Shown: piece after piece, positions 11,757-23,493 of the stretch
Layout of the letters: each line of letters begins with the position of its first letter
Position numbering within the stretch: the stretch's first letter is position 1
Assembly: GCA_947462335.1 (NCBI GenBank)
Contig: OX381713.1
Location: forward strand, 23,676,381 to 23,740,380
DNA from: Harmothoe impar
Taxonomy: Eukaryota > Annelida > Polychaeta > Phyllodocida > Polynoidae
DNA: 64,000 nt
Direction of reading: 5' to 3'
Program-made: the position numbers and the translations under genes
Notes under the pieces: model-generated
What the model saw: only the letters and a program-made list of their open reading frames with translations
Database searches by the model: none
What the model was told of the DNA's origin: nothing

Positions 11757-13483
11757 AGAGGGTAATCAATTTATATGGTATATTTCTGTTAACTATATTG
11801 TAAGTTTGAATTGTAAAATCTCAAATGCACGAAGTGATTGAAAATTATGATTATTTCAACTTGTAGGTATAGACCCTGTGAAAAAGTTTCTGTACAAACT
11901 TTGCTGCCATCTGGTATGTAATTTGTACATTGGACATAGTCATTCCTGAATATCAGTTGGTCCGTTTGACTAATAAATGAGTCCTTTACAATACAAATCA
12001 CCAATGCCAATATGACCAACCTGGGTTAGGCACTAATGACTAACGGGGAAACCTACAGAATATCAGTGCAGTGGCTCTCACATTACTTTCTGAATCAATA
12101 ACCAAACTGAAATATGCTACATAAATGCTCGGTTTCTGTATCAAGATAGATATACGAGTGGAGAGCGTGATCTCGGGGTTAGTGGTGAAAACTCTATTTT
12201 CAGAGACTGATGGTATAGTAGACAGGGAGGTGGCTACTGGGGTGGAGGTAGGGGAATGTAGATGGTCTGTGGAGTCCCCAGGGGACTGTGTAGGGTCGGG
12301 GCTGATGGGTCTGGGTCCACAACTGTCACCAGCGCCATCTACAGGGAGGGTCGTGAATCACCATCATCTCAACCTATAATAGGAGTCTGAATAAATGTAT
12401 GGGGTAAGCTGCAGGGTCAATGCATTCTATAGATCAAATAAATGTTATTTGTGTCTGTAGATAGTACAATAACTATGGTCATTTTTTATGAAAATCTGCA
12501 TATGATAGTATATCACCTGTTCAAATGCATACATATCATAGTATTTTCATAATCATATCTTTAGGCATTAAGGATACTGGATACAATCTCAGAAAACCAT
12601 AGAAACCCCTTGAAACTCGCTCCGTATCTTCCTATATATATAAATAGTACAGAGAACGAGATTTATCGTCCAAGACCAGAGTAAGAGCACCCCAGCTGGT
12701 GGGATATTTTACAGAGATCCTAGACACATTTTCAACCTAAAACAAGGCATCAAGATGGTTTTCATGACAGTAAATTGCTTTAGTTAGGCTCCTTCACTGT
12801 ATTCCGCGTACAGCGTGGTACACGTCCTATAACTACTACATATCAGCCAAAGTACAGATCAATAACCCATGGCCATGCCCGAATTGTGCATAACTCAAGA
12901 CAACGGGCAGGCCTTGGACCTGGCCGAGTACAAAGAAGTCATTACCTAACTCTGCCCTACCCCCAACCAACAATACAGTGTAGACATTCCTTATTATAGC
13001 TCTGTTTACATTCTTGCATAACAATGAGGTTACTGATCAATGTACATTACAGACAGGAACCTCCCCTTCTCAGCCCCTCCCTCACCAGGCCTAGTGCAGA
13101 TAGGTGAGGCATGGCATTTGTATACTTCCCAAGGACATGACAGCTTAGATAGTGTCCAGTGCATAAATATTCATTGTGCCATGGTACTATTTCTAAAATG
13201 ATATAACATATAGATCTGGTTGGCTCTTTTTTTTATTATTATGGGTTGATAGATATTGTCATAGGCTCAGAATAATGGACCAGCTAGTGTGTCTTTTCTT
13301 AAAGATTTCAGATTCAAGACTTGGTGTGTGATGCAGTTACAAAGATTGAGAATGGTCTCTACTTCTTATGCAATAGAATCATCTCAGCTTAGTTTATTCT
13401 CACAGACGCTGCTGAAATATCGAGGGAAGGTGGGGTTCAAAGGATGTGGACTGAAAATGAAAAGCAATCCATACAATGTGCAA
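11757..13483. other. No gene seen
   Basis: Mixed-composition sequence with short unsupported ORFs. A TATATATATAAATAG string at about 12636 resembles a TATA box, but nothing coding follows it. Confidence 0.35.
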
Positions 13484-13930
13484 GTAAGCAGAATGTCATG
13501 CAGGTCCCAAGATAACGGTCCTCCTTATCTCCTTAAATCTGAAGGAAACCTTACACCATTTAGAGAGTGTCAACTTCTGACAAAAAACACCTGCAGCAGA
13601 CGACTTTGAAAGACGATCAAGCCTGCTTTTCGCTGGTTCCTTGCCGCATGTTAGACCCTGCAGGTGACGGTTAGACTCCTGCCGGGGACAAGCGATCTGC
13701 CTAAGCCATAGGCCAGATGTGTCCTCGGCACTGATTGGCTGAAGGGGGTTTGGAAATGAGGCTCTTGTTGTGCACTGGTTCTGGGCGAGACAGGTTTAAT
13801 GTCCTTTAAGCAGGGGGTCTATGAGCTCACCATTCAGATGCAGGTATCACCGCAGTGTGTGCTGCCATGTTGTAAGGCAATGCTAAGGTATAGCTAGTTC
13901 CACCGCCATTTTGAATTTGGCCCACAGACC
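13484..13930. repeat. Dispersed repeat, partner at 38165-38560
   Basis: Shares GACGGTTAGAC, GGACAAGCGATC, ATGAGGCTCTTGT-type and GAGCTCACCAT-type blocks in the same order with 38.2-38.5 kb. The 106-codon ORF ending here (13289-13609) overlaps the repeat and is not supported as a gene. Confidence 0.6.
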
Positions 13931-14062
13931 ACAAATGGGGGTTGCTGGAACTAGGTATTATGGGTACAGAAATGATTGGATTTCCATAGGGAATTCCTTG
14001 GAATATGGCGTCTTGCACTTGAGGACCCTTGCCTCATTGTGAGATCCAGAATTTAGCATGAA

Positions 14063-14751
14063 CACAGAGAGAACTAGAATCACTGTAACTCTCAAATGGG
14101 AGTCCAGCCCCGATCACTGAGGTAACTCTCCCCAGGACTCTAAAGTGACTCCAGATCATTATGGAGTCTTAGAATAGGAGTCATTATAGAGTTATCATAG
14201 AGTCCTGCTAATGTTAGGGAGTCACTTCAGAGTCCTGGGGAGAGTTACCTTAGTGATCAAGGTGAGGCTCTAGAACAAGCTAATCTCCGTACAAGAGGGG
14301 ATCTAAAAATACGCTTTGAGAAAAGAAGGGCTAAATCTAGCTTCTACCAAAAATCTCCATATTATAGAGGGGTATCTCTTTGGGACACACTAACAGACAC
14401 AGTTCAAAAACTTCCCACCAAGCGCCGCTTTAAACATGCCATTGAAAAGTTACCGCTTAAAGATCCGTAGTAGCGCGTTATAGTAACTCACATATCACTG
14501 CATAATATATGCTTTAATATTATAACGCATTGATATTGTGTCATACTATTCATAACTTTGCGTTTAGTCTCATACATTGTACTATTATTACTATAATTGA
14601 ACACCCACTGTGCATCGTTGGATCTAAAGTATTTATGTAACTACTTCTAGTGACCGACGAACAACGTTCTATTACAGAACGATTTCGTTCAATAAACGAA
14701 TTAAAATTCATCAAGTCCGGAGTCACAGTGATTCTACTTCTTTTCTCTGTG
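14063..14751. mobile_element. gactccc MITE (family D), copy 1, interrupted by a LINE tail
   Basis: Ends CACAGAGAGAACTAGAATCA and TGATTCTACTTCTTTTCTCT are inverted. The interior from 14090 to 14275 is a long imperfect palindrome around GGAGTC and GACTCC motifs. The stretch 14277-14712 is foreign (see the LINE fragment) and separates the palindromic part from the right terminus. Confidence 0.7.
14277..14712 (+). mobile_element. LINE 3' fragment (C-terminus and 3' UTR)
   Basis: In one frame from 14281 the translation contains FYQKSPYYRGVSLWDTL and then FKHAIEKLPLKD before a stop near 14468. This has the pattern (Y-x-R-G-x-x-L-W-x-x-L ... F-K) that closes many jockey/CR1/L2-type LINE ORF2 proteins. 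About 240 bp of noncoding sequence follows, ending in an A-rich CAATAAACGAATTAAAATTC. Only the last part of the element is here, as expected from 5'-truncated reverse transcription. Confidence 0.55.
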
Positions 14752-14775
14752 AACCTAATATCATATGGGAGGGAA

Positions 14776-14940
14776 GTTCCAAGGTATCTTGATAAGTGCT
14801 GACTGGGAGGGAGGGAGAATCCGGCTGAATGACAACCAGGGCGCTAGAGGGCTGCTGGGGGATTATATTACCATGATGCCGGGGATGAATATGCACTCTA
14901 GGGGATAGATTTAGCATCAGGAGAGGTACCATATACTTAA
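14776..14940 (-). repeat. Inverted duplicate of 17826-17991
   Basis: About 165 bp, nearly identical in inverted orientation: GTTCCAAGGTATCTTGATAA, CAGGGCGCTAGAGGGCTG and TAGCATCAGGAGAGGTACC. A more diverged member lies at about 38700-38920. Confidence 0.8.
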
Positions 14941-15175
14941 GAGGGTATTTTCAAAAATCGCATAATGTTCTACTCTCATTACCTCTTCGGAAGAATGAAC
15001 ATACTTACTCTGTAAACATGTCTGTGCAAAGGTTACACCTCTTGATCTTGATATCATATTGTCCAAATGATCTTGATTTCTCTCCAGCTTCAGAAGAATG
15101 CTTCTCCATCCTTTACAATACTGTCCCTGCATCATCCCTTTCCAGTAAACAAAAAACGTTGTACATGTGTACAAC

Positions 15176-15295
15176 ATTTTATAACGTTACATAACGTTAT
15201 ATAACGTTTCTTTAAGGCTCCTTACTATGGCATAACGTTATATAAAGTTTTGAAATGTTATTTCGACGTAAAATAACGTTTCTTTGTAAGCTGAA
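15176..15295. mobile_element. AACGTTATA repeat, partner at 42385-42485
   Basis: Collinear with 42385-42485: ATAACGTT copies, a GGCTCCTT spacer, TGGCATAACGTTATA and TTTGTAAGCTGA. It is palindrome-rich and noncoding. Confidence 0.6.
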
Positions 15296-16411
15296 TTACT
15301 CGTTTGTCCAATTTCTTATCTGCTATCTGCTATCCGCATTCCTTCCCTCCCTCCTAAATTCCATTCCTCTGAAGTCGGGACTGTTACATTTCTTGTTCTT
15401 ACTGTTCTTGTCAATACCATGTATACGTAAGTCTCCCAAAAGCAATCTATACTCTAGGCCCAATTACATTATATATCAATCACCTTGATAAATTGACTTG
15501 GGGTTGTAAGTATCAGGGTTTTCTTCCATCTATCTTAAGGGTCCATACCATTTCTATGATGTATATGCGTCCGGTCCCAATACTCCTGACAGTAACTAAA
15601 CGAGAAGTACATATATGTATTGTCTGGAGAATATATGTGGCATGATATATTGAAATATGACCTGCGTGCTTCTGGGCTTGTAGCAATCCTATCAGTGTAG
15701 ATCTAGAGCGTTGTAAAAAAAAGTGCGTTTCCTGTTTATGAGTCATTATAATCCAAAATGGTCTTTTATAAAATGTGGCAATTAGGGTTTGATGAGCTCC
15801 ATGTGTTTCCATGCACAGAGATAACATCACTTAGAATACAGTACTCTCTCTTTTATCTTTGACAGATAGCTGTCCTTAATGAGTCCTCCCTACACACTAA
15901 TAGGTGTCAGACTGGGCCTGTTACACCACCACAGAGGTGGCATAATTCCAGATGGATCTCATCTGTAGTAAGGGATTGTTTATTTATTAGTGACAAAGGG
16001 AGCGTAAAGATGGTATTCAGAATACTCAAACCTCAAAGCAACACTATAGTTTCAACACACCACTGCAGGTTTATAACTCCGTGAGGGGGGGGGGGGGTGG
16101 TAAAGAATTCTGATCCCTCTCAAGGGGGAGGGGGGCATAAAAAATTGAAAGCAGAGGACAGATAGAGATATTGAGGAAGGAAGCGACAGAAGTACAGAAG
16201 AGAGAAAAGGGGGAAAGAGGTGGAAAGACACCTCGAAAAGAGAGAGATAGAGAGAGATATAGAGAGGAGGTACAGAAATCGAGAAAAAAACAAATGCAAG
16301 GAGGCGAAGGTCGCAAGAAGGCACAGTTCCTCTTTGCGACCTGTCCATGCTATATATAGTAACATAGCCTCTACATATACGTCGCTCCTGATAGTCCTGA
16401 CTTGGGGATGG
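15296..16411. other. No gene seen; purine-rich tract
   Basis: 16085-16345 is a strand-asymmetric GA-rich tract that leaves several frames open on both strands. These ORFs are composition artefacts. Confidence 0.5.
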
Positions 16412-16486
16412 AGGTGGGCCATCAGTCTACTCTGGGCCCCTGTCCCTCAGGGGATCAATGAATACTAGATGCCTTACACGCCACTA
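16412..16486. repeat. Short dispersed repeat, partner at 41751-41825
   Basis: About 75 bp, nearly identical: AGGTGGGCCATCAGTCTAC then CCCTGTCCCTCAGGGGATCA and CACGCCAC. The second copy abuts the end of the AACGTT element. Confidence 0.75.
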
Positions 16487-17825
16487 GATAAAACTAGACA
16501 TCTCGGGTTAGGGTACGTAGCAGCCAGGGTAATAGCGGACGTGATGTATCATACTGGCAGGGATCTGTGCGTGGATCCTGCAGAAAGATATATAACTAAC
16601 TAGTCTTTTGGTTTGCCTTTCAGACCATAAAAGGCTAATAAGAAATTCAAAGGCATTACAATGTCATTTTGAAAGGAGTTGTTACCTTATCTATCACTTG
16701 TGTCTGTCGACATCAAATCTGTATGCCACTAGGGCTAAATGAAATAACCTAGCCTTATATATTGATATTAGTGCCAGGCAAGGTAATCTGGATTTTATCT
16801 ATTTTATTTGAAACTATTAATGTGGTATTTAATGGCTGTATAGTCAGAGGACTCGCCAGCTAATGCTGTACTTTGTATAGACTGACTGCACTGTGTGCCA
16901 CTAGCTGTAGTCATGGATCATGGGTTGTTAGTGGGAACCATGCCAGACAAGCAGGATAGATGACCACCTAAATATAACATCCTGTTGTCTGGTATACATC
17001 ATAATTAGCCAGCAGGATATGGGGGCATTATAATATAGTGACAATTTTAAAGGGTTTCCTCATGATTAACGAACATACTGTTACATATTAAATGGTAACT
17101 TGTTGATATAAAAAAGCAATATATCGACGCGGATAAATTGACAGAGTAAATGCACCCTGGGTCTAATACGATTTTCTATATACTACTTGCACAAGAATAT
17201 TGGTAACAGTTCAATGGGATGACTAAGGATACAAGTAGCCTTTCTATTTCGCTCCCCAAGCATTTATCCATGCATTACTGGGTCAGTGTCTCCAAAGGTA
17301 GTTGACTAGGTAGGTGGTAGGTGGTAGGTGTGAGTTGTGGGAGAGAATTACTCCTAATTACTCAATTAATTAACGCCTGCCGTGATTGCACCAACACGGC
17401 TTCAGGCCACACACATAATCACTTCTGGGGCCTGTTCTATAATGGACGGAAATCCTAAGGGTGTGATGCTAAAGTGGATAGCATCAGTATTATTCTGAAA
17501 AGGGTCAATGGTCATGGTTAAGGCAAAATTCAATTAATTGCTTCTCTTATTGGGCTTGATAATGTCACGTTGGTACCGTGGAATACACTCGGAGGCTTAC
17601 ATCTCTAAAATATTCCCATAGCCTACTAGTGTCTATTATTTTGAAATACAACAACCATCCTTCAGAGGGAGGCTAGAGGTGTTTTCTTCATCAGTTTATT
17701 TATTCCATCTGTCAATTATGAAAAAGAGATTTGAATTCTTTTTAAACACTTTACGACGTTTAAGGGTCAGGTTTAAAATAAACACCTGTCTTGCATAAGC
17801 ACCAGAGTACAGCAATCCTGACTCT
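16487..17825. other. No gene seen; homeodomain-like site cluster
   Basis: No ORF or repeat is supported. Around 17340-17430 there is CCTAATTACTCAATTAATTA followed by CCGTGATTGCACCAACACGG, which could be a regulatory element. Confidence 0.35.
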
Positions 17826-17991
17826 AAGTATATGGTACCTCTCCTGATGCTAAATCTATCCCCTAGAGTGCATATTCATCCCCGGCATCATGGTAATATA
17901 ATCCCCCATCAGCCCTCTAGCGCCCTGGTTGTCATTCAGCCAGATTCTCCCTCCCTCCCAGTCAGCACTTATCAAGATACCTTGGAACTCC
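17826..17991 (+). repeat. Inverted duplicate of 14776-14940
   Basis: See the partner entry. The similarity stops abruptly at both ends, consistent with a mobile repeat. Confidence 0.8.
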
Positions 17992-18234
17992 AACTAAATA
18001 ACTAAAATTGGATCTCAAATAAGTGCATGTCATGTATAAGCACCAGAGGTATAAATGACTCTAAAATTAATATGTAAGCGTCATCTGAGTACATTCTAAG
18101 ACACCAGTTAAGCCTCCCCCTCTCCAGAAAACCACCAAAGGTCACTGCACTCGCACTACCTCCCAATAATGTAAAAGTAGAGAGAGACTGAGAAGTCAGA
18201 TCCAACTACCATCACTGATTAGTACCAGGGGCCA

Positions 18235-18410
18235 GTTCAATCCTGGCTCAGGGACAAACTCGGGACAGTCAATTGTAATCTCTGTTATCAGCTGAGAACC
18301 AGCACCCAACATGGCAGCCCAAATATGGATGTCTGGCTATCAATAAGGACTGATCAATAATGGGGGCACATCCCCTAAGGGTGCAGGGTTAGTGACCTGG
18401 TTAGGTCTGT
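18235..18410. repeat. Dispersed repeat, partner at 42145-42350
   Basis: A nearly identical core includes GACAGTCAATTGTAATCTCT and CAGCACCCAACATGGCAGCC; flanks are more diverged. Confidence 0.75.
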
Positions 18411-18463
18411 CTGTAATGCTTAACTTGTAGAACTGAAGGGTACTACACAGAAAATCTAAATAC

Positions 18464-18725
18464 CCAGGCCCTTAGTCTGAAGGGGCTATCCCAGGTTAGC
18501 CATAGGGACATTGCTGTTCAGAAATGACTGAGGCATAACAACTAATGCCTTACACAAAAGGCGTAAAACTGATTGTTCAGAATGGTGAGTTGGTCAGTAC
18601 TGAGCAACCTCACTATATTGACTAACCTATGTTGGTCGTATAGGGAGCCAAAAAATGACTTAATTGGTTAGGCTATAGTGACTAAGATACTGGTCTTATA
18701 TGGAGCCAAAGAACATCAGTGTACA
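18464..18725. repeat. Repeat with CTTAGTC/GGTCGTATAGGGAGCC (family E), copy 1
   Basis: Matches 45615-45815 and both sides of 26281-27638. Diagnostic strings are AGGCCCTTAGTCTGA, CAGGTTAGCCATAGGGACAT and TTGGTCGTATAGGGAGCCAA. Short TGACTAA motifs recur inside. Confidence 0.7.
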
Positions 18726-19284
18726 GGGGTGGTCATCTCTGGCATACACCACCCCAAACACACTCTCAGGAGGCGTCTTAAGTATTTGCCACCCTTTAAA
18801 TGCTTCCAGATGAGTCCCCACTCACTCCAGTCAACCTTTCATAAAATTAAGTGTAATAACATTATGAATCCAGTCAGGGTGTAGATACATGTACATGGTC
18901 ATAATATTGTTCTCGGTACCGATTGTATGTATCAGGTTGCAGGATTCTTTGTATGAGGATGCTATGGGATAATATAGGTCGTATTTGTAAATATACTGCA
19001 ATAGTGCATGCTTTTGGCTATCAGTCCTCCAAATTAGTATCAGATAATTATACTGCTCTGCTACCACACTAACACAGCCTCCAATACTCAATTCCTATCC
19101 CTGAGGACAGGGTATAGGGGTTTAGCAAGATGATCAGTGGATAGCGCCATTCCCACTGGTAACAATCATAACCCTTTGCTCTGCAAGGACCAGCTCAGCC
19201 AAATCTCGTGGCCGAGATTAGGGTACAGGCAGGGTGCAGGTATTGTGAATAGGTTGTACCTGGACACTCCTAATGTCACCTGTG

Positions 19285-19355
19285 TCCAGTATAGTGTAGT
19301 GGTTAGCACTGTGGACTCATGATGCAGAGTACCTGAGTTCAATTCTCTTCCAGGC
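19285..19355 (+). pseudogene. tRNA-like sequence (left arm)
   Basis: A-box and B-box spacing fits a tRNA or tRNA-derived SINE head, and CTCATGA occupies the anticodon-loop position (CAT). The anticodon stem pairs poorly and the acceptor ends do not pair well, so it is probably not a working tRNA. Confidence 0.5.
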
Positions 19356-19465
19356 AATGCCTGGTAATCAAATTCATAAGTAAAGCTATTTTGGAAACAG
19401 AATACATTATTCACAATACTAAAGAAAATGTAGAAATATGTATTTCAAGAACATACTGTTATTTG

Positions 19466-19536
19466 GCCTGGTAGGGATTTGAACTTGGGCTCCCACCATT
19501 ATGAGTCCACAGTGCTAACCACTACACTATACTGGA
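19466..19536 (-). pseudogene. tRNA-like sequence (right arm)
   Basis: The minus-strand counterpart of 19285-19355, with CTCATAA in the loop position and AAGTTCAAATCCC as B box. The B box is closer to consensus than in the left arm. Confidence 0.5.
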
Positions 19537-20870
19537 CACAGGTGACATTAGGAGTGTCCAGGTACAACCTATTCACAATACCTGCACCCTGCCTGTACCC
19601 TAATCTCGGCCACGAGATTTGGCTGAGCTGGTCCTTGCAGAGCAAAGGGTTATGATTGTTACCAGTGGTCCAAAAGGTGGAGCCACTGTATCTCGCTAAT
19701 GCGGAATAGGTTCTTAGCACTGGCCTGACCTTACCCCACCCCTCCTGCCTATCACTATCAGCCCCACCACCATGGCCAACCCCTCCCCACCCACCACTCA
19801 ATCTCTACCCTAGCCTGAGGTCAGACATTGACCGATCACCTCATGGTGTGGAGCCTTGATCAGATCTGTGTGGATTATTTGCACTGAGCCTTGTCAATAG
19901 TAATAATGTTCCATGTGTTATGTGAGAAGTGGTGAGGTGGTTGTTGATATCTGTGATATTGATGGAGCCAGTTCTGTTTAACCTCTTTGAAGTCTGTGTG
20001 TGTGGAGGGGGGGGGGGGTTGCAAGTCAATTTTTTAACTCCTTTGCTGAAGGTTGTCAGAGTGACACTCCCATGGCTATACTCACTGCACCCCACCTACT
20101 CTAAAATCTGACATGGTTATAACAACCCCGTATAGGTCAGATTGAGCTTTTTACAACATTGTTGGCTGAGAGAACAAAAGAAATGGCCTGACTCTATATT
20201 ACATTCAGGGTTGTAGGGTAAACCGCCCCTGAGTGGCCCCCCTGCATGACAAGTACCTATAGTGGCCCATCTATACCTCTATACATCAGTCTTTATGGTT
20301 ATATTTCCCAAATTTATTAATACAGGTATGAAAGAAGAGACAATTATGTACCAATATCACAGTTTATATTTTCCATAGAGTAGCCACAGTGTTTTCTACA
20401 GAGTGCCAAACATGACATGTCTGTGTGACATGTAGCCCTCTTTTCATTGATAGCTTTCAAGAAAAAGACTTTGTATACCTCAACAGTGTGCCTATAGTTT
20501 TCCAGTAAGATCCAAACTTTTACCTCATTTTCCACACATATTATCTTTACATTGACATGCCATCTTCATTCGGTGAAAATCCTATATTAATTAGGTAGCT
20601 TTTGCTAATTGATTGTCACCAGTACAGGAGTACCTAAAGTGGCCCAGAGACTCAACCATGAGTGGCCCGCCAACAGTATAGGCTATGCTGGGCTATGCTA
20701 GGTGTAGGGTGAAATCTATTTGAGGATTGAATACAAAATAAATGGATTGCCCCCTAGAACCCAATAAACAAAATATGTTATATGATGTGGGAAAAACGTT
20801 TTTTTCATTATTTTGACTATAAATTAACATAGAAATCAACCTGATTTCTGGTCAGAGAAAAACTGCTCCA

Positions 20871-20938
20871 TTGAGTATCGAACCCAGGATCTTCCATATG
20901 CCAGGCTAATGCTGTACCCCTACTCTATTCTGGATATG
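20871..20938 (-). pseudogene. tRNA-like sequence
   Basis: The minus strand has an A-box-like TAGAGTAGGGGTACAGC and a T arm CCTGGGTTCGATAC similar to the tRNA-Val copies. The acceptor stem does not pair. Probably a degenerate tRNA or SINE head. Confidence 0.45.
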
Positions 20939-21021
20939 GTGTTAGAACTGTTGAAAGCTATACTTGTATGACATTGAGACTGAGTATGTACCTTGGGAAT
21001 TCAGATCCAGGCCTTCTGTAA

Positions 21022-21077
21022 TAAGGGACCTTATGTCTATGTTTCATGAGCTATGTCAGGATTGCTAAAGGTCCCTA
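21022..21077. mobile_element. CTTTAGC palindromic MITE (family A), short copy 3
   Basis: Both ends of the family are recognisable (AAGGGACCTTATG and GCTAAAGGTCCCTA), but the interior is reduced to about 56 bp. It sits between the tRNA-like sequences at 20871-20938 (minus) and 21160-21232 (plus). Confidence 0.6.
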
Positions 21078-21159
21078 TTTGGATAGGTTATACCTTATAG
21101 CCACAGCTTCGGGCTGAGTGAACAAAAAGTGGGGGCACTTCTTCACTCCCCACACTTGT

Positions 21160-21232
21160 CCGGCCTCCGTGGCTACATAGGCAAGGCTTAGAACTTTAGT
21201 GTGAGAGGTCCCTGGTTCCAGTCTCCCCACAG
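21160..21232 (+). pseudogene. tRNA-like sequence
   Basis: Begins GGCCTCCGTGGCTACATAGG (A-box-like) and ends GAGGTCCCTGGTTCCAGTCT (B-box-like) at tRNA spacing. Base pairing is poor. Confidence 0.4.
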
Positions 21233-21864
21233 TTGAGACCTTTAGCAACCATGCTGTAGCTCATTAAATGTAGACATTATGAATACAAATGTTTTTTGGT
21301 GAACCATATAAGAACATAAAATAATGTTATACATAGAAAAGTTCCTGAATATTAATAATTTTTGTTCAGTGGTACACTATGCCCCCAGAAGCAGAAATGG
21401 GCATAATAATGCCTGGAGGTTAACAGAACAGAAGGCAGCCCCAAAGAAGGCGAGATAGGAGAGTAGGCTTAAAGCATATTCATAGGCTTGCTATTGGAAC
21501 TAACAATGTGCATGAGGCTATATTTCATTATATTCTAATGGGACATAACATTGTAACCATATTTACCAAGTAACAGATGCATAAACAGTGTTTTATTGGG
21601 GTGGGCCACTCAAGGTACAAGGTGGGCCAGTCATGGTACCAATTCAATGTCCAAAGGGTACCTTACTTCAATCAGCATTTTCACAATAAATTACGTAGAA
21701 ATCAATATTTTTGACTTGTCTATAGCATTCCAAACAGTGTCTCAATGAAAAGTGCCGCATACTTCATGAGGATTGGATCACTCTTTCTACATGTAATCTT
21801 GTATCAAAGTCAGTCTTGTGGGTTTCAGCTCCTCAACAGGGCCACATATGGGCGGTTTACCCTA

Positions 21865-22665
21865 TGTGGATGCGGTACATCGGACAGCCTCTCCTACTGT
21901 GAGCGTAATTCAAATATGGATACGCATGAGTAGCTGCATAAGTATAAGTCTTGGACAATGGTGATTATCGTTTGCTTGCACCTCGGACAATAACCCTGTC
22001 CTTGGCTTATAACAGGCTACAGTAACTCACGTGTACCATATATCTACCACTTATACCACAGTCAGCTGCATGAACAAAAGAGACTGCCTGGCTGTAGGTC
22101 TATAACATGCACAAAACAATCCAAAAACAATCACAAAACAATCACTGGTCAGATATGGATACACGTGAGAACATATATAAGTGTTATAGGCCTAAACCTT
22201 GGACATGCGGCTGACGCCTTGAACAGTTGCCCTGTCTTTGGCTTATGAAACTTATAATACAGCAACTTACCTGCACTATATCCACCACTTGTCAGCGTGA
22301 TACATGGATATACCCTTGATATGGCGAGTAGATGAAGCTGCTTTGCTGATACATCTTTAATAGGATATACAGGATGAGATCCCCGTATAGATCTTTCTAT
22401 TGTATGAGTGTATATTTTTTGGTACAATTTAGTGAAAAGCTTTTATTGACTGTAAACATGTGAACTTCTGACAGTGTTCTAATAGCCATGTTTCTGTTTT
22501 ATTGCAGGTACGTACCTAAGTAGGGTGGTTTTCTAGTCTCGATATGATGTGGGTGAGTTCTGGACTTTTCTCGCCTGGGAAAGCCTCATGAATACACATT
22601 ATCAGTTTAGAAGCTGTCGAGTATATCTATATGTCATGACATCTAAAAATGTCAAGTCGTAACTA
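21865..22665. other. No gene seen; local duplication
   Basis: Two related stretches near 21905-22040 and 22145-22285 share AATATGGATACGC-type, CCTTGGACAT-type and CCCTGTCTTTGGCTTAT-type blocks. This suggests a local tandem duplication of about 240 bp. No gene is supported. Confidence 0.4.
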
Positions 22666-23493
22666 CACTGTAAGAAGTAAGTACTGTACACCTACAGCAA
22701 AAGTTGCTGGCAACTTTTGTTCCAGTAGATTTTGCTGTAGGTGTACAGCAACTGACTTGCTGTAAATGTACAGCAACTTCTACTGTAAATTTACAGCAAC
22801 TTCTACTGTACATCTACAGCAAAAGTTGCTGGCAACTTTTGTTCCAGTAGATTTTGCTGTACATGTACAGCAACTGGGTGCTGTAAAGTTACCGCAAATT
22901 CTTCTGTAGGTTTCATATTGTTGTTCTCATCAATTTATATCAATTCATATGCATGCATGGAGAGTACTTTCCTGCATAATAGTTCAATCTCAGCTAGGAT
23001 AATACACACTACACAATGTAATGGTTTAATCCTGCTTCAATACAGCTGAACCGTATGTGATACCAGCTTTTCCCCAGGCCGGGCACTTAAGCATTTAACT
23101 TTTCCCACCAATGTGGTGTCTATTCTATACTTTTGCTTTTTTTCTTGTATTATTCAACACAATTATGCAAATATCAATACACTTTATGATAACTGCATTC
23201 AGTCTCTCTCATCCATTCTTATTCTATGATGTCTTGAGAGTTTGTAAGTTTTATTTGACTCGGGAAAGGGTTGGGTGGAATAATTAATACAGAAATGGTC
23301 TACTGCTGCCACCTAGTGGCGGAAATCTACAGCACAATGTACTGTAAATGTACAGCAACAGTGCCGGAGACCCAATTTACAGTACATAATGCTGTAATTA
23401 TACAGCAAATATTGCTGTAATACCAACTACAGCAATAAGTGCTGTAAATGTACAGCACATTGTGCTGTTTAAATACAGTAACTTCTTACAGTG
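22666..23493. mobile_element. CACTGTAAGAAGT element, larger family C relative
   Basis: Ends CACTGTAAGAAGTAAGTACT and AGTAACTTCTTACAGTG are flanked by TA on both sides. Subterminal arrays of TACAGCAACTTCTACTGTA-type palindromes occur at both ends. The middle (about 22930-23315) is unrelated and noncoding. It has no transposase. Confidence 0.72.
23303..23322 (-). promoter_or_regulatory. CTCF-like motif
   Basis: CTGCTGCCACCTAGTGGCGG read on the minus strand gives CCACTAGGTGGCAGCAG, which fits the bilaterian CTCF core closely. It lies inside a transposable element. Prediction only. Confidence 0.4.

Larger units (their letters stand above)
19153..19668. repeat. Inverted repeat headed by a tRNA-like sequence
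   Basis: Arms 19153-19357 and 19464-19668 are mirror images about one centre (19410.5) with no net indel, separated by about 106 bp. The outer 170 bp are almost identical. The inner ends carry a tRNA-like sequence with A box TAGTGTAGTGGTTAGCAC and B box GTTCAAATCC. The two tRNA-like units face each other. The inner 30 bp have diverged more than the rest. Confidence 0.82.
20214..21864. mobile_element. TIR element with TAGGGTAAACCGCCC ends
   Basis: Inverted termini TAGGGTAAACCGCCC (from 20214) and GGGCGGTTTACCCTA (to 21864). Subterminal GTGGCCC and GTACC motifs occur in opposite orientations at the two ends. The 1.65 kb interior has no transposase-like ORF. It carries two tRNA-like sequences and a family A MITE. 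Confidence 0.6.

Noticed and set aside
16052..16468. Overlapping ORFs of 80-100 codons near 16.2 kb
   Set aside because: Caused by a GA-rich strand-asymmetric tract.
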